Of a DNA stretch of 64,000 bases, positions 36,301-47,639 are shown one piece after another (position 1 is the stretch's first letter; each line of letters begins with the position of its first letter). Origin of the DNA: Branchiostoma belcheri (taxonomy: Eukaryota; Chordata; Leptocardii; Amphioxiformes; Branchiostomatidae); NCBI RefSeq assembly GCF_001625305.1, contig NW_017802935.1, forward strand, positions 2,706,453 through 2,770,452, in the 5' to 3' direction. The notes beneath the pieces are model-generated. The model was not told the origin of the DNA. It did not search any database and saw only the letters and a program-made list of their open reading frames with translations. The position numbers were made by a program, and so were the translations under genes.

Positions 36301-39300
36301 TCTGTGGTAGATGTAGGGTAGTTAGTTGCACGCTCTGACTGGCATAGTGCCTGCACCAATGCCAATGGCACTATCTGTAAATGTCAGTGAGACAGAATAC
36401 TCGAGGAATCCCTTCTTGGCGTCTGTATGGCATTTATCTTCAAGACATCTGAAATCCTTCCTCTTACACAAGCTTTTAACTATATATAAAGGGAAAATTA
36501 GTTTTCTTATTAGTTATATATTTTCTGTTAATTCTTTTTCAATTAATTATCATATTAATTTCATGATTATCATTTGTTAATTAAGTCCGTAAGGAGGAGG
36601 GCCCTGTACAAGCCCTGAAGGCCTCCTGCACATTGGGTTTCTTTTATGAAATTTTCTATTTGTTATATTATGTCTTTTAAGATGTGCGAATAAATAAACA
36701 AACCAGTTGCAGGTACAATGAAAAACAGACTCCTCAATTCAAGTTAAGAAATGACAGATCATCGTTTGTCTCTTGTCTGCTATCCTCCCCCCCCCCCTCC
36801 TCATTCCGTACCCCCAGACACTTCATATCAGTATACCAGTACCAGTCCCCAAATGTCGCCTACCAGACTGGCCACACAAAACGCCCTCTTGGGCATCAAA
36901 AGGCCCTTTGTCCTCCCGGTCAGCCGCCTTGCCTTGACCCTGACTAAGGAGCAATTAAGAACCTAAGAGGGATGATCCACGATTTAAGCTGACTACATGC
37001 TGTAGTTCACATTGTTGTAAGCAGCTGTAATAATATAAGGCTGAACGTCTTGAACTTGAACACTTCTTGAAATCTGGTTTGTAAGAAAAGTCTCAAGTTT
37101 TGAGAGCGAGCTGAAGAGCATTCTAGACAACATAAGAGCCGTCCACAGAAGAACCTGAGACACCTGTGTGTACATTCTGTCAACTCGCGAGAGGTCAGAG
37201 GTTAAACACACGTCCCATGGAGAGGACTCAGTGTCAGGTGTAATATTTCACATGTTCTTTCAGGTCACGTCTGTGTGCACGTGCGGCTTTTGTACTACTT
37301 CAGCTCACTTGTGAGAGGGTTTCTACCATATTAATGGAAGACAAGTCAACACATTGAGTACTAAACCTGCAGTTTTGGTACCACAAAAGTTGAAAAAGTC
37401 GTTCTTGACCTTGAAACTCTAAGGAGTGTAGTACTGTAACCTGCATGCAACAAGTGCAACTATTCAAATTTTCTTCAATAAGTTAGTTGGTCTGCTACAA
37501 CGTATAACAGTACTAGTTCATGTTGGTACATTATAATTAATGTCACAGTACGTTTGACAGTACCTATTGTATGGTATGATATATGGTAAGATTATTAGGA
37601 TATGGTGTTGTGAATCCGTGTGATACAATGTTGTGATAATATCACTTTGTCTGGAGGTACCAGTCGGATCCGGTTTTACCGGGGGCATTGGCCTAGGTCA
37701 CTGAACTCAGCCTGGCCGCTCGGTCGAACTGTACATGACCATTACACCGTGGCTAGGCCTATCCTAGGGGCGAAACAGAAGTCGGCACATGAAATACTCG
37801 TGACAGTAGGATGCCTTTAACACGTATTATGCTGTCTAAAAATGGTTACTAGCGCGAAATTGTCAATCAGAAAATCAATCAGAACCATGCTTATAAGTGC
37901 AACAATGAAGGATGTTTGGATATGCTGCTACAGTGAATTACTGAAATTCATAGAAAGCCTACTAAAATCAGTTCTGTGTACAGGGATAAGGGGGTATACA
38001 GTTATCCAGATGTTGGAACCGCATCCTTGCCACAGCGCCGCCTAGTGGCAAGAAGTGGTTCAAGTCATTGCAGTCGTGAGAACGGTAACCGGCAACGTAA
38101 ACATCACATGATTGTGTACAGTAGTACTCCAAAGAAGAGCACTTTGATCGATCCAGGTGTACAGAACAGGATGTCTGAAAACTGACACGATCGTTAGAGA
38201 CGCCCAGTAGGCAGAAAACGCCACGATCTTCCAACCTAACATCTGCTTGAAGATAAGTATACTAGGACATTCACCCCTGAGTCTTATTGATCTTTCACAC
38301 TCACAGTGAACAACAAGTCATCAATGTACATTTCGAATGCCGGTTAGTGTGTTTTCAATTTGCCCCGTTCTAACCGTTCAGGTGACTTTGGCTTCAAGCC
38401 ATGACTTTCTGGAAGCGTCCGGATTCATAAGGAGAAACCACAGGAATTTACAGCATCCTGTTTTCAACATGTTGTACAAGAATGTCAACAAACAAGTCTG
38501 CAGCAAACTTGGAACGAACCCAAAAGGTTCATATCCATAAACCATTCAAAACCCAGTGAAATATTTTCAGGTTTTGTGACTTTCTCACGAAGCAGAAGCA
38601 GAGGTTGGGTGTTGGGTTGGCGCAAACAAAATTCCAGTGCGAAAAAGAAACCCCGATAAAAAGGCTAAAACACGCCAAAAATAAGCCAAAACCCAAACCT
38701 CTGCTTGGAGAGTACTTACACTCAGCAAGTTTCGTCTGTCACCCTTGCCACAGTTTCTGAACAGACCACAAGCCGTTAACACATGCCAAGAAATGCAAAA
38801 ACAATCTCATTAATTTCTAACTCTTCGCCCCAACCCTGCTAGAATTATCAAAATAGAACAGTCCATATCTACAGGAAAGAAAGGTCTTGACACTCCACAG
38901 TGGCAGTGTGACGTCAATGAAGTGACACAGGGCGGGAACGTGCAATGTCACAATGTACCCTGTCTGTTGGCGCTACGCCCAAACCATATTTGTGTTGTCT
39001 GGCCTTAAGCGTTCATACGTACACTGTTGTGGTACAGTACTTACGTCACTGACCACGGTTTTGACATTGTCCCCATTCTCCCAGAACCTGCGCTACCATA
39101 ACCGTGTTGGCTTTACACTTGATGGTGCGTGTGTTCAATAATACTCGCAAATCAGCTGTGCAAACTTTCACAATGGGCTTTTCGTACCCCGTTGTTGAAA
39201 CCAAGGAACTTCTATCAACTCCTTGTTGAAAATGACACTGTTTGCAAGGATAACAATGTCCCTGTATATACATCGTGACTGGGTGATACCGTGGAAGTCA

Positions 39301-40100
39301 AGGTTACGAGGGAGAATGTGACCTTGCCCTCTCTCCCCTTCACTAGAGAAACCCTAGTGTTGTGTTAGTATCGCATCTAATGATCTAGTGTGTAGTATAT
39401 TGTTCCGTTCTTTTTAATGATCCATATTACTAGTAAATACCTGCATCAGAAGGTAAGTATTAAAATAATGGATCTTTTGAATGTAAATCGACAAGTCAGT
39501 AGTAAGTGGAGATGGTAGATATGTCATATGAAAATAATGAGGGCGAAGAAACTGGATGACACGAAAGATAATGTTTTATCACAATTTCGTCTACAAATAC
39601 TTCGTTTCAAAGAAACTCACAACAACAATAGCGTCGTAGAAGTATGCAACGTTTAGAATTTACATCAGCATAGATTCCACGCAAGTATTCCACACAATAA
39701 GCTCCATAAAAGACAAAAACACGGTCTGTATGAAGCACTCTAGAAGTTACGGCATTGGTTACAGTTCTGTTTCAAACCGCTAGAGGCGTCATTGACCGCA
39801 CTACGCAGAAGCACCCCAAGCAGGTTTTACATGAAACGCAGCAAAGATGATTATTGCAGGTTAAAGAGATGAAGCTAGAAATGATAGTGCATGAAATACT
39901 TTAAGCCTTGGCACAGCAAAATAATATACAGCTTTCATAATCTCTCATTCGAAACAAGCGCAAACAATAGCTTTCCTAACTCTGTACATTACATTCTGTG
40001 TTAAGAGTACAACACAATACTGGCTTTTGTTGTCAAAATATCCCATTATTTTTTACAAGCAAAACAACAAAAATTACAGGGAGGGTGATACTACAACTAC
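33390..40100. other. Intergenic stretch between the two CUB genes
   Basis: No gene recognised. Frames at 33359-33649, 33706-33963 and 36993-37211 lack domain motifs. The AT-rich piece at about 36590-36720 (a GAGGAGGGCCCTGTACAAGC segment, then AATAAATAAAC) resembles a retroposon 3' tail but no coding part precedes it. A weak foldback lies at 38596-38706. Confidence 0.4.
38596..38706. repeat. Degenerate foldback element
   Basis: AAGCAGAGGTTGGGT at 38596-38610 is mirrored by ACCCAAACCTCTGCTT at 38691-38706, with partial inner complementarity. The ends share CCAAGCAGA with the MITE at 16149-16326, suggesting relatedness. No target duplication is clear. Confidence 0.5.
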
Positions 40101-40119
40101 ACGTCTGTCTGGTTTACTG

Positions 40120-43100
40120 TCATCGCGTGATGAGGAAAGTATTTACGATGACGAGGAAGAGAGACAAGACAACTACAGTGACCGTGACATGTGCCCGGTT
40201 TGAAGCCCCGACTGGTAGCAAAGTGCCAGTCGCCCCCAGAGGGTCTGTTGTACGGACTGCTGGGGGAATAGTCGTCGGCAAATCTGTAAAAAAAATTATA
40301 CAAATGAATACATTATCAAGTGCTGATAAGCAGGAAATCTTCCCAAAGTTACAGAATAAGCAAAGAGAACAAAACTTATTTTTACAATTTCTTACAAAAA
40401 TGTGAACACCATCCTTACCTACTGAACGGTACGTCGCAAAGAAGCCCTTTTTGTTGATAAAGTCGTCCGACACGAATTTTACGAACATTTGGTTGGAGTA
40501 AGCTCTCACACTGCGTGACTCCCATCCGCAGTAAACTTCTACACGAGACCAAATTAAAAAAAAAGATTAAAAAAACAAATTTCACAAGAAGATCCAGGTC
40601 AACTGGAATTCAACAAGCGTATTCCTTTGCCAAATTATGCTAACCTTAACAACTGACGATTTATAACTGTTTCTCATTGATTATGCAAATAGGATTGTCT
40701 GTTGCATGCCAGTTAACAATTTTTCGAACTTGACCATCGTTTCCTCAACGGCTACTAACCTACTAAACACCCATTCAAAGCTTCTTGAGTTATGCATACA
40801 TACATACATGCAGATCAGAACACAAACACAACGAAAGCATAACCTTCTTGTCTAAGGTTAAAATCCAACTGTTAAATAAAGCTTACCCAAACGTTTCCGG
40901 TTGACGCCAATGCCTTCGTACACGGACAGATAGTCGTTGGTCTCGTTCACACAAGTTGCCGCGAGGCCGCCCACTAGGAAGTTGAGCACGTTGAGTTCCA
41001 CGTGTTTGTTCTGGGCCACGGTGATCTCCCACTCACACTGCGTGCTGCTGCTGTAGTCGTCAGGGTAGTTAATAGAGGCGATAGAGCCGCTCGGAGCCGA
41101 GAGTTGCCGAAGGTTGTTGCAACCCGAGTCAGGGCCTGCGAACAGAAATTTTGTTCATGATACCGTCAAATATCTAAAACAAGAAATTGGCGATTTCAAA
41201 CTTCAGGGACTTGTGACTGGCTCCTGGTCAGATTCTGACTTCCTCTCATTCTCCACCCTCCCACGTGCTATCAACCTACTCCGGACAGGCAAACAGACAA
41301 GCCCACGCGCTCAGCCACCCAAAACAATACTTCTGATTATCACGATAAATTCTGACACCATGCTGTATTTATCACTGTGAGATGATAAACATCGATGAAC
41401 CCACCAGAACTTAGTGATACCGACGAAAAGGTTGCCAAGAAGCCCCTGTAGTTATTGTTGGAGAAGCCGGTAGTGATGAACTTGACCGTCATGGTGTTGC
41501 CGTTTGCGATCATAATCGGAGGAAGGACCCTGCCGCAGAACGTTCCTACAACACAAACACAAAATAAGGAAACAGTCCGCAATATCTGCAGCATTATTTT
41601 TGTAACTTAGAAGAGTTCTGGCTGAAAAGACCAATATAACGTTTGAGCTGTTGGGCATGGCGTGATCCATAACGTCGGAATGTATAGTCGTGGCCGCCAT
41701 GTTGGTGGAGGCCATACATCCAAGATGGCCACCGGTTATTAGAAGGACAATGATTCAAAGAAAGGCATTACTCTTCGCAGTCTGGTACCATGTGTAAGCT
41801 AGGAGGTAGGTAAAAGATGAGAAATTCAGCAACTATCTCACATTATGGTTTCACACGCGTTTTGTTCCACCAATATGGCGGACTATGTCGTGCTCACGTG
41901 ACCTTACCTAACTTTGTCCCGGATGTAGGGTTGCCCTCGTATATCTCCAGATAGTGCCTGCTGCAGGAGCCCGGCGTGGTGATGTGGGAGGGGTAAGGGT
42001 CGATGTCGATCTCCTCAAAGCTCAGCTTGATGGCGACGTTAGAGCCGAAGACAGACAGCGTCCACATGCAGTCCTCGTTAGTCTGGTACGGCTGGGGGTA
42101 GTCCAGGCTGTTGAACGACGTGCTGGTGCGCGTTGAGATTTGTCCTCCACATGCTGTGAATAGAAAGGATTTCATTTAAACACACGCCTAGCGACTTGCG
42201 ACGGCAGTACCGCGTACCACATTTATAGCGACGTAAGAGGTAAATGATTGCTTTTTTATATTTCCTCGATATATGTTCTTTTTCACTTCCTCCTCTGCAA
42301 CAGAAAATCATTGAGCGCCTTCTTTCTAAAGAATCCCAAAGGGGTATGTTCGTATTTCGCAAAACAGGTGTATGTGTGTGTACGCTGCGCAAAGTGTTGG
42401 TGGCTTATCTTTTAATCTTCAGCTTTTTAAGAGGTTTGGGACACTCTGGCCATTCCAAAATGGAAAATGTCGAAAGTCATCTGTGACATTCAGCGAAATT
42501 ATTTGAGAACTATCATTAAATCCGTCCATTTTTCCTGAACAGACCGGGTTTTCTTGTCCCGGACACCGACTTTTGTGAGTTGGTATTTCCATGACATTCG
42601 TCCAATGAAAGCCCCAAGGCCTGTGGAAGTACAGGAGTGCCAATCATTCCTGAAACGAGGCCACCCTTTATCTCCATAGATCGCAACGTGTATGGAACGT
42701 AAGAAGCTGCCATTGGAACGTTGTTTATTCTGAGAATTCTAGACGTATCTGTTTCCAGTTTAAATTATATCTGATAGCGTTATCTTCTATGTTACTAGTA
42801 TCCTGAGTTTCGCCAAGCTGTTTTCTATTAACCCTGTCTCCCGTTGTCTCCCGTGTCTTGTCGACCCTGGAAAGACGATCTATCCATCTTGTTTTTATAA
42901 CTTGAGCGGCATTCTAGTCTCTGGCCACGTAAAGAAAGGTAAAAATTAAGTTCCGTTTATTAAATGGAGCGGAGACATAAGTTTCATCTATCATAAGTAT
43001 TAGTAGTAGAAGTTGACCGTTTGTGATATGTCTTCTTTGAAACTCGTAGGTGCTTTGACAGAGTTGAGGCGAACATCTAATGGCCTCTAATGAGACTGTA

Positions 43101-46100
43101 CCTGGAGGTCATACATGTACCGTAACCATTACACTATGTGCACACTAGGAACGTGCCACAGACGTTTTAAGTAGGAAACGTGTTGACAGTAACATCACGT
43201 AGCAATGTGTCAACTGTCTCACAGGAGATAGCATCAAACCTGGACTGTCCTGGAAGCTATCCAAAAGTCAAAACGCATGTTGAATGGAAGAAGGCATTCT
43301 CTGTATTGCTTTTGCTACTTTTTCTCTTCTTCTCCAAACCAAAAAGGCCAATGGTCTGAACCAGACTGTCTGTTACCATGGTAACTAGTGTTGGGTTACA
43401 TCATGTTGCAATTTTATAGCAGGAGGGATTTAGACTCCTGTCACTGTATGAATACAGAGCAGTCCATATGCGAAGGAAACATTACACATTTGCTTTGAAA
43501 ATGTTACCTTTCTAGTCTTATAAAGGTTTACACGTATATTACGTTTGTTTCCATCACCACTCCCACCTCGATCGACAATGGATCGCCCCTACGCACACAG
43601 CCCATCTGTAACTGTAAGATTAAGAGTTTTATTTGTGTTTGACAAACAGCAGAGCCGCACAAGGAGGCGGCCAACATGTGTTGAAAGACTCCTGCCCTTC
43701 GGTCAGACCCAGACTCAGACATCGTTACGCGATAGGAAGGACCTCCCCGAACTGTAAAGCACGGCGACGGAGGAATTCCAAAATCTGCTGCATTCTAAAA
43801 TCTGCAACATTCCAAAATCTGTTGCATTCCAAAATATGCATGGCACACGATGGAATGTCAGATCCAGGAATACGGCTACATATTCCAGAATGGCAGAAAC
43901 TGGCAGAAACTGTTTCGTATGGGACAGTTAAGCCATAGCCGAAGCTGTAGGGCTGATATCAATTAGGTTTTTACCATGGTCAATATAAGGAGCTTCTATA
44001 ATTTTAAAAGCTCCTTGGTCTATATTGTCATATTGACTGAAGTTAGGCCATATATCCAACATGTGGCCCATATTCTAAATCACCAATGATATAGCACATA
44101 ATATTCAAGAATACAACTGCATATTCCAAAACGTGGACAATTCTAAAACATGTCATGTTACACTATTATAGAATGGCACATCCTGAAATACACTGCATTT
44201 CAAAATGTGCTCAATTCCAAAATGTGCATCATACCAAACCATGCTGTAGCACACGTTACAGCGTTAGGATGCTGTGAGATGGCATATTCTGGACTACCAC
44301 ACTGAGCAGCCAACTGACAGTGATTTGTTATATGTATTTGTTCCGCAGGACAGTGTCAGACAAAGAAAAGGATACAAACAACAGTTGAGTATATCATTAG
44401 CCTGCCAAATCGTCGTGAAAGGAACTGTTGACAGGTCAGAACGGGAGCTGCAAACGTTGGTTTAATCTTTGTGGGAAAGCTTGAATCGCTCTTTGTGACC
44501 TTTATCCGACGTATTGACTCACTATCAGTAGCGAACAACAGTCGGTCAGAGGTAGAGCAAAGAAGCTGGTGCCAACCCCACACATAAATGTCAGAGTTCG
44601 GCTCTAAAAAAAAAGTGTCCCTTTCTGCCGCACCGGCCGGGCATTAAAAAGAGGGACCCAAGAATGGTTTAATTGACTCGCTGCTCTTGCTGAAAAACGG
44701 TCGGGCAAAAGGCCAAAGGTAAACAAACTGATACACAAAAGATCAGTGGTGTACATGTCTGGTGTGTTTAAAAACGGGTAGCTGCCATTCTTTGTGGTTA
44801 GAAAATGTATATAGACAAGTTATACCGATCGTACATGTAAACAACGTCTTGTTGAGAAGGTAAACAAATTTACATAAAAGGGTACACAAAATACGCGGTC
44901 ACAACAGGTGTGTAGGTTTTAATTTACGACTGTGTTGATTGTTCTGAGCGCTTCGTAGATCTTATCAAAGTGTTTCGTTAAAAGTTCACAGAAGAAAGGA
45001 GTTGGTTGAAAGGGACGAATGAATGACTGCAGACTGACTGACAGAGAACCACTTGTTCTGTGAAAACAACCCTCGCACTTGTTTCGCTCACTCCGACGGC
45101 TGATTTGCATGCAGCATTGTGTGACTGTTACCTAGTATTGCAGGAACTGAGACGAGGAATCTTTAGGTAGCTCCGAGAATGCAATAATTTTTCATGTAAG
45201 CATAGTAAACTTCTCTAAAGTTTTAACGTTAAACGCTTAAGACGACAAAGACTAAAGAGTGTGATATATTCCATCGTATCATTATTCACAAATAGATGTA
45301 ATATGTTTCCTTGCTTTGGCTGTTTTCATTCCTTTTCTTTATATTAATTTTGTACTTTGCTTAGATTCTTTCATTTGGTTTGTACAAAAGTTCCTAAAAA
45401 GTACTTTTGTAAAATTTGCCCACAAAGCAACAAACACAAAGTTTACTCCGAAATAAGTGCACATTGTTAGCCTCTTGAGGTACGAGACTATATATAGTGC
45501 AATGCAGCATTGCAATCAATTTTAATCGATTGTTCCACAAATACCTTTCCAGGATGTTGGTAAGTCCCACTCGTCGAGTGGGTCCAAACCGTCATGAACA
45601 AACCACAATGGTTTTAAATTTTACATCCCTAAATCCGCCCTTCTTTTCTAACCTGATTAACGCTTTATTCTATCCACCATTTTCATAAAATAAACTGTGA
45701 TTAGCACGTGGGGAGGTCGGATTAGGAGCGTGCATAATTGCGTTACTGTGGATTTTGTGAGGAATTTTCCCGCCGTACATTGTTATGGGCGACCGCCCAC
45801 TGTGGCTTTTGCAGGCGTCACAAAGATGGCGACCCGCGCTGACCTCTGACCCTGTTGTTCCAATCAATGGTCAAGATTGGCGGGCAGTGGTCTTGTTTGT
45901 ATGGTAATCCGATCTGCCGGTTCTTTATCACGTACGGAAACATGAATATTCCTCGGTACTCAAACGAGCAGCCTACGCACTAGCAAAACTTGTCACAAAT
46001 GTTTGAGGCAAATATTGAAGTTCAAGAAAAACAGACAGACAGTCGTTTAATGTACATTTATGTCGTTTTCAGGGGTGACTTCTGGGTCGGAAATGCTGTG

Positions 46101-47632
46101 ACGTCAAGAAAAGCGTGAAAAATCGAATTTCACGCATTTTTTTCAACATGTGGGTCGCTTGGGTAACTCCAAAACATGCCCCACTTTTCACATTTGGCAT
46201 CCTACAATTTTCACAAACTTTCAATTAACTATTTATTAAACCAATCATTACAAAGATCTTTACTTGATTTTCAAAACACAGTAACATGTAACAACAGAAA
46301 ACAAATGCTTGAGAATAATGAGAATGAATATGATACAAGAAACAACAAAGGGTTTCCTCACACATGTATACATAACATATCCATAGTCACTGACGCCTTA
46401 TGGCAGGACATATTTCCTTCTGTAGTATTGTACATGAGAAACGCACAGATTGAAAATACGCGTGATTACGCCAGAGGTCACTACAGGTCATCCCTTCCCA
46501 TAGTAATTGCCAGCCATAATAAATTAACGCTGCAATATTTCACATCATTCTGAGTTCCTACCGAACAAAGAACAAACCTAGAAAACTACCCCTAACGGTT
46601 TAAACAGATGTCAGTCGGAAATTTAACAAAAGCTTTGTAGGTTTGAAAATGGCGACTGTATGTACAATGATTTATTAAGGCCAGACTGCGTTAAACATTA
46701 TTTTTATCATCCACAGACTATACAGACGCAGGCAATCTTAACCTACACGTTTGAGAAAGAGATACAATAGTTCAGCAACATTCAGGCCTATGTAAACTCT
46801 TTCCCCTTCAATTGAGACTCAGTAGACTATATCATTACTCGGAATCATCCATTACAATGGGTACTTTTCTGGGCGACCGGCCAACTTGAAGTGCTACGCA
46901 TTTTTGTCGTGCAGGCGTTTCCACATCAATGTTTAACATGCCAAAAGAACTGTAACAAACTCCCTTTCTCAGCTTACAACTAAATCTAATGTACTGTGTG
47001 TAAACCACGCGAATCTTTTGAAGTTCACGCCTAGTAGAGGGTGTAATCATTAAAGGGATTATAACCAATTATGCATGACATCGTTAACTCCTCAACCAAG
47101 ACCCCCAAGGTATCACCCTTTCTCTAAACTTGTCAACAAGCACTAGAGGCTAGTAGAGCCATGTCGGCAAGCAATTTAAGAATGTACAAACATTGACGTC
47201 CAAACAACAAAGCTCGTTTGGGAACAAAATAATTTAGAGCCTACACAGAAACAAACATCGCATGTGTATCATATTTAGGCCCGCTTTGGTTTTAAAGTAG
47301 AGTTAAATCCGCTTTTTAAAGTGCTGTACTAAACTTGCTGTAACGTAACTGTAACAGTAGCTGTGTAATGTGGGTAGATTTGTACAGGTTGAACTGGGTA
47401 GGGAAGTGTAGCTATACACTGTACCGCTATCAGTATAAGCGTGTACATGTACAACTGGGGTCGCCGCTGGTATGCGTGCCTCGCGGGTATGTGTGATACA
47501 CCCCGACCTGGGCAGTCGATCGCGTTTCAAGAACAGGAACAAGAAACATACGTCTTAAAACACGCCAAGGAGAACACACTCACCTCCGTACGCCGTTCTC
47601 AGGATTCCCAGCAGGACAAGACACCACAACAT
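40120..47632 (-). CDS. Secreted/anchored two-CUB-domain protein B (322 aa, six exons)
   Basis: Minus-strand exons: 47632-47584, 42153-41908, 41545-41405, 41135-40887, 40538-40419 and 40283-40120 (969 bases, all introns phase 1). Exon 1 encodes the signal peptide MLWCLVLLGILRTAYG. CUB1 covers exons 2-3: ACGGQ, SLDYPQPY, CMWTLSV, LSFEEIDID, CSRHYLEIYEG, CGRV and YRGFLATF. CUB2 covers exons 4-5: SGCNN, SINYPDDY, CEWEITV, NFLVGG, NDYLSVYEG, CGWE and KKGFFATY. Exon 6 gives a Thr/Pro linker and a C-terminal hydrophobic helix (VTVTVVVLSLFLVIVNTFL) ending ITR, either a GPI signal or a membrane anchor with almost no tail. The domains pair one-to-one with those of CUB gene A (shared C(A/S)RHY in CUB1, F(H/L)VGG in CUB2), so the genes are paralogues. 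Each CUB here is split by one intron, against two in gene A. Confidence 0.9.
43304..43442 (-). repeat. Dispersed intronic repeat family, copy B
   Basis: Minus strand reads ACAGGAGTCTAAATCCCTCC, GCAACATGATGTAACCCAAC, ACTAGTTACCATGGTAACAG and GGTTTGGAGAAGAAGA in order. It is nearly identical in parts to the copy at 61926-62060. Confidence 0.9.
43771..44240 (+). repeat. Irregular minisatellite, ATTCCAAAATNTGC-type unit
   Basis: Four close, roughly 15-bp copies at 43775-43840 (GCATTCTAAAATCTGC, ACATTCCAAAATCTG and variants) and scattered variants to 44240 (GCATATTCCAAAACGTG, TCAATTCCAAAATGTGC). It is interrupted by a short stem-loop around 43981-44027 (CAATATAAGGAGCTT against AAGCTCCTTGGTCTATATTG). 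Confidence 0.7.
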
Positions 47633-47639
47633 CGTCCTG

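Larger units (their letters stand above)
42154..47583 (-). other. Large first intron of CUB gene B
   Basis: About 5.4 kb. It holds an inverted copy of the dispersed intronic repeat (43304-43442) and an irregular ATTCCAAAAT minisatellite (43771-44240). No nested gene was recognised. Confidence 0.7.

Noticed and set aside
36590-36720. Possible LINE 3' end (GGCCTCCTGCAC..., AATAAATAAAC)
   Set aside because: No reverse-transcriptase fragment or target duplication is visible; a tail resemblance alone is not enough.
40097-40405. Plus-strand frames opposite the last exon of CUB gene B
   Set aside because: Shadows of the real minus-strand exon, which has good splice sites and a hydrophobic anchor in frame.
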